Below are positions 48,001 through 52,293 of a DNA stretch of 64,000 bases, in pieces; within the stretch, counting starts at the first letter, position 1, and every line of letters begins with the position of its first letter. The notes beneath the pieces are model-generated. The model did not search any database and was not told where the DNA came from. It saw only the letters and a list, made by a program, of their open reading frames with translations. This DNA is from Semisulcospira habei (Eukaryota; Mollusca; Gastropoda; Semisulcospiridae): NCBI GenBank assembly GCA_036245525.1, contig BTPG01000004.1, positions 207,466,181 through 207,530,180 on the forward strand. The letters are read 5' to 3'. The position numbers and the translations under genes are program-made.

Positions 48001-51000
48001 TTAATCCAAAGCACAACACCAACACACAGAAATCCCACCGTACACAGCCGGAGCTTAACCAGGAGGCTGAAACCAACCGGTCACAGTGAGCTAAGCACAA
48101 AGACTGGTGGGATACGGTCAGGCACGTGACCAGATAGGGAGGCAAGGAAGGCCACTCAGGGTTTCTTGGTAACGACTCCCTGGTTGTGTAGGGTACACAA
48201 CGGATGCTTTGGCTGAAATCGGTAGCTAAGTGTACCTTTCTAATAGTAATGCCATCTGTAAGAGTTTTGAGAAAACAAATGTCAGAGATCTTATTTTAAC
48301 CCCTTTGCTGCAGGAACACAAAAAGCAACACTCAAATGCAAGAGACGGATTTTCATTATGCCCTGCAGTTGCAGGACCTCATAAGGGTCAATGCCTCCTA
48401 CTAGCTTATTTATATTTGTATGCCTTAACCCATTTAGCCCCAACACCCTACAGCAGGAGCTGGCTTGACCATGATCATTCAAGAATAGTTCCAGATTAAC
48501 TTGGAGCCTGACAGCGCCAAGCTAATCTGGCACTACTCTTGAATAATCATGGTCAATCCATTTCCTGCAACTAGTACAGAGTCATCAGGTGACAACTCCT
48601 AAATTTGGGAAATGTGGCCATTGGGGGTTAAGTGGGCAAAGCAAACCAGCTTATCAGGCAGTGATGATTTCTGAGAGCTGGTTTCTAGATACTGGGACGA
48701 CTAAAATATTTTCAGATTCATTTGATTTTTGGCCAGTGGTAGAAAGGACCCCTCCTCCCCCCCCCCCCACCCCCTGCACTCCTTATCATTTGATATTTAA
48801 AGTCAGGGGAGCAATTTTTATTAAAGTCTCACCTCTAGGTGTCTTATGCCTCAAGTTAAATGTTCCCAACAAATCGCTGACATCCCCCCCCCCTCCCCAG
48901 AAAGTAGCTAATCCGCCCCTGTAGTGGTATAAAGTGTCATTCACCAGGTTGTTGCTGACCGAGTAAACACTGTTTGTCTATGTTTGTGTCCTTTGAACCC
49001 ATTCAGTGTCAGCTGACACAGATAGTGTTTCTGCACTCTTCATTAATCCAAGGCACACGAAAACAAATGCAGATGACACAGGAACATGGCATTCAAAGTG
49101 ATGTCAGCAAGAGGCATAGATCCTCATGAGCCCCCTGCAACTGTGGGGGCTCATGAGGATCTAAACCTCTTGCAGTTGGGTGGTGTTCACATTTTCTTGG
49201 CACTGAACCGGTTAACACACTGAACCCTAACTCAAACTTCTCCAAATTGTCTTCTGGAGACCACACTATCATTCAGGAGACAGATCAAACATGATAGTTC
49301 AAGTGGTGCCACTTTCATTTGGCTCATATGGCACCGCTCTTGAGCTATCAAAGTTGATCTGCATCTTGCTGAAGAGTGTCAAGGCTGAATGGACTAATAT
49401 TATCTGTAAAAGAAGACCAGCACTTGTTGCTAGTTTCTGTGTCTCTCATGATGTACAGGTGGTGTTCAGATGACTCCACTCTTCGCCCCGTTGTGATCGA
49501 ACCTGGTAATCCCTGGGCCTGCAACACATTACAAGTGTAGTTGACCCTTCCACTGTCAGAGTGTTTTTTGTCATTATGTTTCCTGCAGGAATCATCGTGA
49601 CATAAGTCACTACTGACGGCAAAAAGGGGTAACTCATTTCAGCCTTGTATTAATTTGGGGTTCAGAAGGTGACATTCTGTCAGGAGTACGATTGCCTAGT
49701 AAGCAAAAGGTTTTTGTCACCACATACTGGCAGGACACAGTTGTGTGGATGACTTAGTTGTGTGGGGTGGTGCCATCTAAAGCGCATTCTTAACTGGATG
49801 AACCTTTGATCGGCAAACCTAGATTGGAGAAGATCGGTGATCTTTTGGTTTGTTTCTTAATTGAGGTTGAACGACCTGAACAAACCAAAGCGAACTTGAG
49901 CAAACTAGGTTCGCCATGGTTCTCTTTCTTAACTGAAGTGCTTGGTTTCGGTGGAAATAGGTCTGTGACAGTATTCAAAATGGCTGCCGCAATGCCGCTT
50001 CACATCGTTTCTTGACATTTTGTTTTTGTACTCCTTGCAGGAGGGATCCCACAAACAGCGTTATGCCTCCCACAAATCAATAAATAGGTCTTGTTCTCCG
50101 CACGAAAGTGAAATATCACTGTCCGCCATTGTTGTTGGATCAGTGACTATCTTCCTCCCTTCAACGCAGAAAAGGGTAAAAGTTTCAACTAATCAGAGAA
50201 AAAGATCGCCTTGGATCGCTTGACATGTCCTGCGATCTTTTTTTGACAGCGAACTATGGTTTGCCGAGGTTCACAAATACTTCAAACTATAGTTCGCCCT
50301 ATCTTTGGCTCGTCCAATTAAGAACCAACCTGGTTCACCCGAGATCGCCAACTCTAGATCGTCAGAGTTGGCAAACAAATGTACAGGCAGGTTTGTCCAA
50401 TTAAGAACAGCCCTAAGGACAATGTCCACTCTAGGACCATTTGCTTATTGTTGTGTACTGTAGCAGCCAATAAACCATATCAGTTCAAGCTTACTAAAAT
50501 AATTTTGGAGGCACCTTGTGCCAATGTTCATTACCCATAGATGATCAACCATAATCAGTTTAAGAGTAGTAGCTGATTAACTTAGTTCCTGGCTAATCTG
50601 AAACTACTTCTGAACTATTATGGCCATGCCAATGAATCAAAGATGCAGGGATTCACTCTTTAGCACACAGCAGGAGATAGATCAACCATGATAATTCAAG
50701 GGTAGTGCCTGATTAGCTTGGCACCATCAGGCACCATGCTAACCTGGCACTAACCCTTGAACTATCATAGTTGATCCATCTCCTGCAACTGGTATATAGT
50801 TGTTATGTGACACCTCCAAAATTTATGGCTGTGGGGTCGAATGGGTTAACTCTTAAACTCCCTAAGCTAAATGACTTCCATTCTGTAGAATGGAAGTGAC
50901 TTAGTTCTGGAAGTTAAAGAGTTAACATACAGATACACATACACTCATCTACACACACATATGCATGCATACACACAGTTGCAATCACAAACTCACACAT

Positions 51001-51645
51001 CAAAGTACATGATCAATGTGCAGACCACACTGTATACTTACTCTGGCAGAGGCCTCTCCCATTTTGTCAACAATGTGGAAAAGATGCTGTCGCAAATCTT
51101 GGAAGCTGAGTTGAAACAAAAACAAAGATGGATTTTCACACAAATTACACAACACACCCTCAAATATGTCTTTAATTACTACAATAATGGTGACAGTGGT
51201 TACCGGCAGGTAGAGAATTTCCAAGCTTAGCATATTATAGTGCCAGGGATGTTGTGAGTCAAAATATTGTCAACATTCTGAGGTATGGTAGTGATTATGT
51301 GTCTGAAATTTATTGTAACTAAATAAGGAAAGAAAGAAATATTTTAAGTAAATAAATAAACAAATAAATAAAAAATAATAATAAATGGGAAGGTGTGGCC
51401 TAAGAGTTGTTCTAAGCAAACAGATCCGTGCACAAAAACCTTACAATACTTAATGAAGCGGTTCATTCATTTACATGTCTGTCTCGTGCCAATGAAAGAT
51501 AGCAGATGCTACTTAGCGCATCACCCACGTTAATAAACGGCATGGATACGCACCTGTTTCCAGCAACTCTGCAAACGTGAAGTCGGTTATCAACTTTTGT
51601 AATAACATCTCGAAATAGAACGCCGACACTTTTATCAAATTCCAT
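18126..51645 (-). CDS. ATAT1: Alpha-tubulin N-acetyltransferase 1, multi-exon gene
   Basis: Acetyl-CoA-dependent acetylation of the luminal lysine of alpha-tubulin in microtubules (family function). Exons on the minus strand, joined by phase: 51645-51554, 51105-51042, 49518-49424, 36253-36094, 35827-35677, 35321-35259 (cassette), 34675-34524, then 23159-22982 and 18318-18126. Recognised by the GNAT-like core: DFQDL/DKMGEAS-type start, [31 protein letters not shown] (acetyl-CoA loop), FAIDRPS (catalytic Asp near residue 149; Asp157 in human), [11 protein letters not shown], and the C-terminal NSWTV motif found in the family. Exons 1-7 join in frame. Exon 7 ends in phase 0 but exon 8 needs phase 1, so one exon with length 1 mod 3 is missing from my model between 23160 and 34523. 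Introns are full of DIRS elements and hairpins. Head to head with GNL1. Confidence 0.9.
18461..18536. repeat. Family A hairpin core in the last ATAT1 intron
   Basis: Arms 18461-18496 and 18501-18536, 36 bp each, with few mismatches; begins AATAGTTCAAGGGTGGGGCC. Lies 142 bp upstream of the last ATAT1 exon in the transcript sense. Confidence 0.8.
19102..19168. repeat. Family C hairpin core
   Basis: CCTCAAGAGGCATAGATGTTC on the left, ATAAGGATCTATGCCTCTTGG on the right, loop near GCCCTCTGGGC. Confidence 0.6.
19233..19541. repeat. Direct duplication of about 120 bp
   Basis: Copies at 19233-19351 and 19424-19541 begin GTCTGCGTGGTGAC(A/G)GAGTTG and end with TGATTTTTACT-like sequence, about 190 bp apart and separated by a GA-rich tract. 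Confidence 0.65.
19600..20750 (+). mobile_element. L2/CR1-like LINE remnant, 3' part
   Basis: Plus-strand fragments of a reverse transcriptase: [19 protein letters not shown], then [15 protein letters not shown], and after a deletion [28 protein letters not shown] and [17 protein letters not shown]. The frame is broken and the catalytic palm is missing. The 3' end is near TTGGGACAATAAAGGTATTC, a tail typical of L2/Rex-type LINEs. A (TG)n tract interrupts it at about 20438-20470. Lies in an ATAT1 intron. Confidence 0.75.
21240..21490. repeat. Composite repeat with AATATTAATAAATTG motif
   Basis: Three tandem copies of GTACAACACAATTTATTAAT (about 21297-21370) followed by an inverted copy (GAAATATTAATAAATTGTGTTG, 21458-21480). 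Related single copies occur at 3455, 17860, 23400 (TCTAAGCGTGTTTCTCTCTC part) and 58020. Unknown family. Confidence 0.6.
21646..21782. mobile_element. TTAA hairpin element, family C
   Basis: TTAA at 21646-21649 and 21779-21782, 137 bp. The core CAAGAGGCATAGATCCTCAT pairs with ATGAGGATCTATGTCTCTTG around CCTGCGACTGCAGG. Confidence 0.8.
22150..22338. mobile_element. TTAA element, family C, collapsed core
   Basis: TTAA at 22150-22153 and 22335-22338. The core has lost its tip: GAGGTATAGATCCTCATGAG runs straight into GATCTCTGCCTCTTGC. Confidence 0.65.
22370..22483. repeat. Tandem duplication and ATTGT microsatellite
   Basis: Two near-identical copies of about 57 bp (TGGCTGGTTGCTTGGCTGGC...) end at 22483, followed at 22511-22540 by a (TATTG)n microsatellite. 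The stretch TTATCCCCATGAGGGATTAATAAAG before it resembles the 3' tail of a LINE. Confidence 0.65.
22858..22923. repeat. Perfect family C hairpin close to an ATAT1 exon
   Basis: Arms of 31 bp are fully complementary (GCAAGAGGCACAGATCCTCA...GCGGGGG) around an AAAA loop. It sits 59 bp beyond the 3' end of ATAT1 exon 8, just after its donor. The wider family C element spans about 22770-22966. Confidence 0.82.
22982..23159 (-). CDS. ATAT1: ATAT1 exon 8 (proline-rich tail)
   Basis: Acceptor ttccctttcag before 23159, donor GTGAGT at 22981-22976. Frame [20 protein letters not shown], then [18 protein letters not shown], ending TTTVTG with two bases carried into the last exon, where the frame continues correctly. 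The disordered tail is expected for this family. The incoming phase (1) does not match exon 7. Confidence 0.8.
23630..23684 (+). repeat. LINE/SINE 3' tail with (TTA)n microsatellite
   Basis: GGAGGTTAAGCTATATAAAT followed by (TTA)n at 23655-23684, a common tail of invertebrate LINE/SINE copies. The body upstream is not recognisable. Confidence 0.5.
23849..23886. repeat. 38-nt G homopolymer
   Basis: Uninterrupted G run, the longest in the window. Others lie at 23728-23741, 24015-24031, 29146-29164, 29367-29388, 46374-46398, 46505-46523 and 47044-47060; C runs at 254-278, 24139-24153 and 26370-26385. Confidence 0.9.
24541..25239 (-). CDS. DIRS copy 1 tyrosine recombinase, catalytic part
   Basis: Open frame of 232 codons, counted from the first ATG of an open stretch. 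It contains the tyrosine recombinase residues: Arg at residue 36 ([11 protein letters not shown]), the box HEVR at 164-167, Trp190 in [10 protein letters not shown] and the nucleophile Tyr200 in [11 protein letters not shown]. The N-terminal SAM-like part lies upstream in other frames (for example [20 protein letters not shown] near 25380). In DIRS elements this enzyme inserts circular cDNA without target duplication. Confidence 0.85.
   Translation of the reverse strand: MLTWLNSDRFKPLPLAQLGDLTRKTCFLLAFASASRVSVIHACSVRPSCLQRRADGSVQLLTDPTFLAKNRLPASAPQVLTIRLVRATVQTRECRLQGPIRALKVYLRRTKPLRQGRLRLFLPLAPGRRDISAQTISSWLRWVIREAYKKLAPEQARTMRIRAHEVRAVAASVAFDRNYAVSEIVAAVGWRAKSTFARFYLRDLSGQRDNLALLGDISAAQHSLPAPQVTPS
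25726..26403 (-). pseudogene. DIRS copy 1 RNase H and connecting region
   Basis: RNase H signatures: [35 protein letters not shown] and [13 protein letters not shown]. Homologous residues are seen in copies 2 and 3. The frame ends at CQDIF and the linker to the recombinase ([20 protein letters not shown]) is in another frame. Confidence 0.78.
26455..27990 (-). pseudogene. DIRS copy 1 gag C-terminus and reverse transcriptase
   Basis: Three consecutive frames: 27990-27193 carries a gag-like C-terminal part ([16 protein letters not shown]) and the start of RT; the next frame has [17 protein letters not shown] and [18 protein letters not shown] (motif A Asp); the last (27063-26455) has [16 protein letters not shown] and NYLDDLLL (catalytic YLDD). 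Frameshifts near 27230 and 27020 make it non-functional as read. Confidence 0.85.
28073..29936 (-). pseudogene. DIRS copy 1 gag region
   Basis: From the acceptor at 29937: [18 protein letters not shown], then VCLPCLGC and TCDKCATW, a Cys-rich zinc-knuckle-like N-terminus. A proline/serine/arginine-rich linker follows, then [19 protein letters not shown], conserved in copy 4. Poly-C runs in the sense strand (29164-29146 and 29388-29367) encode polyproline and coincide with frame breaks. Confidence 0.68.
29937..30081 (-). other. Predicted intron splitting the DIRS gag start codon from gag
   Basis: ATGACAAG (30089-30082) is followed by GTAAAG. The acceptor ctttgttacag ends at 29937. Joining gives M-T-S-A-Q-V-R-T-C in the gag frame. 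The same arrangement occurs in copy 3 (47938-47931, acceptor 47526). Confidence 0.72.
30451..31080 (+). mobile_element. DIRS leader fragment, plus orientation
   Basis: Starts with TTTCTCTAAAATGTATTTTT and CGAAAAATACTTACCGATGA, continues with a plus-strand DIRS leader (AGAGTAGCCTCCCCTGCCC) and reaches CCGCCATGGACAGGTAAGG at about 30892, the start-codon/donor signature of these elements. It breaks off around 31080; no coding domains follow. It contains a local duplication GGGGATCCCT(G/A)A(T/C)AGGGACGAG at about 30572 and 30593. Confidence 0.68.
31206..31300. repeat. Degenerate minisatellite, about 16 bp unit
   Basis: Roughly five to six units of the form TGCACTAGGTAGAT(C/T)T, with looser copies upstream from 31130. 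Confidence 0.65.
31534..33658 (+). mobile_element. Solo-LTR-like element, 2125 bp
   Basis: Begins TGTCACGAC and ends GTCGTGACA (TG...CA), flanked on both sides by AAAGG (31529-31533 and 33659-33663), a 5-bp target duplication as made by LTR retrotransposon integrases. No coding capacity, so a solo LTR is the simplest reading. The inside holds three diverged repeats of about 190 bp (near 32755, 32935 and 33130) sharing GAGCC(A/T)(C/T)GTGCTGTGA-like and (G)TGCTTCCA-type blocks. Orientation is arbitrary. Confidence 0.68.
33700..34200. mobile_element. Harbinger-like MITE
   Basis: Terminal inverted repeats AGGCCCCGCCACACGTGCC (left) and, complemented, AGGCCCCGCTACACATGCC (right), flanked by TTA (33697-33699 and 34201-34203). 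A TTA/TWA target duplication is typical of PIF/Harbinger elements. No transposase. Internal palindromic CGGATCGGAT-type motifs. Confidence 0.75.
34285..34353. repeat. Family A hairpin core
   Basis: 33-bp arms 34285-34317 and 34321-34353, beginning AGTTCAAGGGTGGTGCCAG, 3-nt loop, two mismatches. In ATAT1 intron 7, about 170 bp after exon 7. Confidence 0.78.
34524..34675 (-). CDS. ATAT1: ATAT1 exon 7
   Basis: Acceptor caactactttcag before 34675, donor GTGTGT at 34523. Continues the frame from exon 5 or 6 (phase 1): [20 protein letters not shown], then [17 protein letters not shown] and RSPQLAQQE, a polar, disordered tail. Ends in phase 0. Confidence 0.75.
35259..35321 (-). CDS. ATAT1: ATAT1 cassette exon 6
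   Basis: Acceptor ctgattgcag before 35321, donor GTACGT at 35258. 63 nt, phase 1 in and out, encoding [20 protein letters not shown]. It can be skipped without changing frame. If the donor is ignored the frame stops shortly after (STRPSG, then TGA), giving a short isoform. Confidence 0.6.
35590..35664. repeat. C-rich/A-rich tract next to an ATAT1 donor
   Basis: C runs (35599-35615 and 35632-35649) and an A run (35650-35664) lie 13 bp from the exon 5 splice donor; in the transcript this is a U14-15 then G18 tract right after GTAAGA. Confidence 0.85.
35677..35827 (-). CDS. ATAT1: ATAT1 exon 5 (catalytic Asp)
   Basis: Acceptor ctcgtctacag before 35827, donor GTAAGA at 35676. Encodes [20 protein letters not shown], then [14 protein letters not shown] and [23 protein letters not shown] contains the Asp proposed to act in catalysis in human ATAT1, and the block [10 protein letters not shown] is nearly invariant in the family. 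Confidence 0.95.
36094..36253 (-). CDS. ATAT1: ATAT1 exon 4 (acetyl-CoA binding core)
   Basis: Acceptor gattctacag before 36253, donor GTCAGT at 36093. Encodes [19 protein letters not shown], then [15 protein letters not shown] and [16 protein letters not shown]; the RxxGxG-type loop binds the CoA pyrophosphate in GNAT enzymes. Confidence 0.95.
36347..38772 (+). mobile_element. DIRS copy 2, internally deleted
   Basis: Plus orientation. Left end TCAAAACACATTACCGATGA, right body end matching its complement at about 38405-38446, then a 3' module (38447-38772) with an inverted leader copy. The leader joins directly to RNase H sequence ([20 protein letters not shown] near 36730), so gag and RT are deleted. 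Recombinase remnants follow: [16 protein letters not shown] near 37770, [14 protein letters not shown] near 38100 and [14 protein letters not shown] near 38205. Many stops. In ATAT1 intron 3, just beyond exon 4. Confidence 0.78.
39225..39767 (-). pseudogene. DIRS copy 3 tyrosine recombinase
   Basis: Two pieces: 39767-39543 ([20 protein letters not shown] with the catalytic Arg) and 39431-39225 ([15 protein letters not shown], then [13 protein letters not shown] with the Tyr). The middle part, including the segment holding RRTKP in copy 1, is deleted, and HEVR has become HTVR. Confidence 0.78.
40040..40831 (-). pseudogene. DIRS copy 3 RNase H and linker
   Basis: [37 protein letters not shown] and [13 protein letters not shown] match copy 1 RNase H. 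A 38-bp direct duplication (around 40435-40485, GGGGGAGCTGTTTGTTCCAC) doubles the HTVEQTAPP segment. Confidence 0.75.
40942..41028 (-). ncRNA. 5S rRNA fragment inserted in DIRS copy 3
   Basis: On the minus strand 41028 to 40942 reads as a 5S rRNA 5' region: CCATACCACGTTGAATACAC, CGGTTCTCGTCTGATCACCG, AAGTTAAG, GGGCTCG and TTGGATGGGTGACCGC. It lacks about 8 nt between GGGCTCG and TTGGATG and the last about 30 nt. The same place in DIRS copy 1 (near 26400) has no such sequence, so it is an insertion. It may be a retroposed 5S fragment or a 5S-headed SINE. Confidence 0.85.
41181..43217 (-). pseudogene. RTE-like LINE reverse transcriptase
   Basis: Main open stretch 43217-41982: [71 protein letters not shown] (motif A) and [17 protein letters not shown] frameshift precedes the catalytic [15 protein letters not shown]. 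After a stop near 41685, the C-terminal part reads [20 protein letters not shown] and [19 protein letters not shown]. Not functional as read. Confidence 0.88.
43222..44172 (-). pseudogene. RTE-like LINE apurinic-type endonuclease
   Basis: First piece from 44172: [20 protein letters not shown] and [17 protein letters not shown]. After a frameshift near 43850: [57 protein letters not shown] and [15 protein letters not shown]. These are APE endonuclease signatures (the usual GDFN is MDDFN here). Confidence 0.85.
44413..45149 (-). pseudogene. DIRS copy 3 reverse transcriptase
   Basis: [40 protein letters not shown] and [20 protein letters not shown], followed by [12 protein letters not shown] (YLDD) in a shifted frame, then [20 protein letters not shown]. 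Interrupted downstream by the RTE insertion. Confidence 0.82.
45235..47525 (-). pseudogene. DIRS copy 3 gag
   Basis: From the acceptor at 47526: [18 protein letters not shown] and [12 protein letters not shown], matching the Cys-rich start of copy 1. The middle (about 46916-46400) is a run of [15 protein letters not shown] repeats separated by polyproline encoded by C runs. The C-terminal part (46533-45235) contains [24 protein letters not shown] and [19 protein letters not shown] segments shared with copy 1. Multiple frame breaks. Confidence 0.68.
47526..47930 (-). other. DIRS copy 3 gag leader intron, enlarged by a SINE
   Basis: ATGGCAAG (47938-47931) then GTAAGG; acceptor ctttgttgcag ends at 47526. 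Splicing gives M-A-S-A-Q-V-M-T-C in frame. It is 405 nt against 145 nt in copy 1. Confidence 0.72.
47600..47690 (-). mobile_element. tRNA-like SINE head inside the DIRS intron
   Basis: Minus strand: GATAGCGCAGCGGTACGATA (A-box-like) and GGGTTTGGACCC (B-box-like). It probably accounts for much of the extra length of this intron relative to copy 1. Confidence 0.5.
48425..48631. mobile_element. TTAA hairpin element, family A, complete
   Basis: TTAA at 48425-48428 and 48628-48631; outer end CCCATTTAGCCCCAACACCC; inner hairpin (48476-48546) ATTCAAGAATAGTTCCAGAT with complement. Confidence 0.78.
48993..49215. mobile_element. TTAA hairpin element, family C
   Basis: Left end TTGAACCCATTCAGTGTCAG, right TTGGCACTGAACCGGTTAA (TTAA 49212-49215). 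Core hairpin 49107-49172 (GCAAGAGGCATAGATCCTCA arms). The left half has extra sequence (ATTAATCC...ACATGGCATTCAAAGTG) as in copies at 4687 and 22770. Confidence 0.76.
49424..49518 (-). CDS. ATAT1: ATAT1 exon 3
   Basis: Acceptor aatgtgttgcag before 49518; donor GTGCTG at 49423 (weak, but it gives the right phase to exon 4). Encodes [20 protein letters not shown], then [12 protein letters not shown] with the last codon split; corresponds to the family segment around SAPITSASR and VVYILKD. Confidence 0.85.
49545..49636. repeat. Decayed family B hairpin
   Basis: Left CCCTTCCACTGTCAGAGTG, centre TTTCCTGCAGGAATCATCG, right CACTACTGACGGCAAAAAGG. It lies just upstream of ATAT1 exon 3 in the transcript sense. 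Confidence 0.5.
49785..50413. mobile_element. Non-autonomous element with TTCTTAAYTGGAYRAACC ends
   Basis: Left end TTCTTAACTGGATGAACC, complement of right end TTCTTAATTGGACAAACC; further inverted motifs inside (CTATGGTTTGCC, TAGTTCGCC). About 630 bp, no coding capacity; class uncertain. Confidence 0.6.
50661..50849. mobile_element. Hairpin element, family A
   Basis: Left end eroded (CACACAGCAGGAGATAG), hairpin ATTCAAGGGTAGTGCCTGAT, right end GGGTCGAATGGG then TTAA (50846-50849), which is shared with the next element. Confidence 0.68.
50846..50925. mobile_element. TTAA hairpin element, family H, 80 bp
   Basis: TTAA at both ends (50846-50849 and 50922-50925), arms CTCTTAAACTCC and complement CTGGAAGTTAAAGAG, inner ACTTCCATTCTGTAGAATGG palindrome. 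Abuts the family A copy through a common TTAA. Confidence 0.75.
51042..51105 (-). CDS. ATAT1: ATAT1 exon 2
   Basis: Acceptor tttcaactcag before 51105, donor GTAAGT at 51041. Encodes (S)[19 protein letters not shown] then AR; matches the family helix with DELGKASAKA. Confidence 0.92.
51554..51645 (-). CDS. ATAT1: ATAT1 exon 1, start codon
   Basis: [20 protein letters not shown], then [10 protein letters not shown] and a split codon; donor GTGCGT at 51553. Family members also begin MEF. The phase fits exon 2. Confidence 0.88.
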
Positions 51646-52220
51646 GATTAATATGAGTTCTTATGACGGCCTGACACTGATGTGACGAAGCGTGTGAAAA
51701 AAGCGTCAGGAATTTGAGGCGGCCGTCGCCATGTTTACATCTCGATGAAAACATAGTAGTACCGCAGAAATTGATTAGCCTAAAATAGAATTTAAGTATC
51801 CGTGATATACGATCGTACTATTTGTAAATACATGTAAATGTACTATACAACAGTATGTAATAGATTTTTCGTGTCATTTGATTGGAGCAATAGACGGTGA
51901 GTGCGGAACTGCAACATGGCCATTCTAGTTTCGTTACCGGCGTTTCTAGATATTACGTAGTTTTTGCTTCTCGGCTATTCTTTGCCCAAATCTTGCGTTC
52001 GGGAAAAAAATCACGTTATACAGGAGACTTCGAATTGGCTGTGGGAATATTCAACATGCACTTCATTCATCATTTACTTGACAGAAGTTGTACAGATGCT
52101 AGAATTTGATAGTTCTGTGGATCTGCACGCGTTGATCTATTATTCGTTGGCACACACAGGTCGTAGAGCAAAGCAACTGATCGGGTTTGTTCGGTTTGCT
52201 GTGAACAACGTGCGAAAACT
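51646..52220. promoter_or_regulatory. Divergent ATAT1/GNL1 promoter interval
   Basis: 575 bp between two opposing start codons, so both 5' UTRs and both promoters must lie here unless there are far upstream non-coding exons. On the minus strand ACATGGCGACGG (about 51737-51724) resembles a YY1/ATGGCG site and could also start an 8-codon upstream reading frame (ATG to TGA within 27 nt). There is no obvious TATA box. Inferred bidirectional promoter. Confidence 0.6.
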
Positions 52221-52293
52221 ATGCCTCGAAAACAACCTTTCAGCGGCAAGCAAAAGAAGAAGCAGCTCAAAGAGCGTCGTGATAGGAAACAAG
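52221..52293 (+). CDS. GNL1: GNL1 exon 1
   Basis: Start ATG at 52221; 24 codons plus one base; donor GTCATT at 52294 (non-canonical beyond GT, but it gives the phase needed by exon 2). Confidence 0.9.

Larger units (their letters stand above)
38773..48280 (-). mobile_element. DIRS copy 3, near complete with nested insertions
   Basis: Minus orientation, body about 39079-48280 with TTTGTTTTCTCAAAACTCTT at the left end and its counterpart at the right. 3' module 38773-39078. Removing the RTE insertion leaves about 5.9 kb, matching copy 1 (6.1 kb). Domains in transcript order: split-start gag (47938-45235), RT (45149-44413), RNase H (about 40920-40040), recombinase (about 40000-39225). All reading frames carry breaks. 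Confidence 0.82.

Noticed and set aside
24045..48280. The DIRS copies as bacterial or phage integrase islands because of the tyrosine recombinase
   Set aside because: The recombinase is linked to RT with YLDD and RNase H, the DIRS retrotransposon plan, and lies in introns of a spliced gene.
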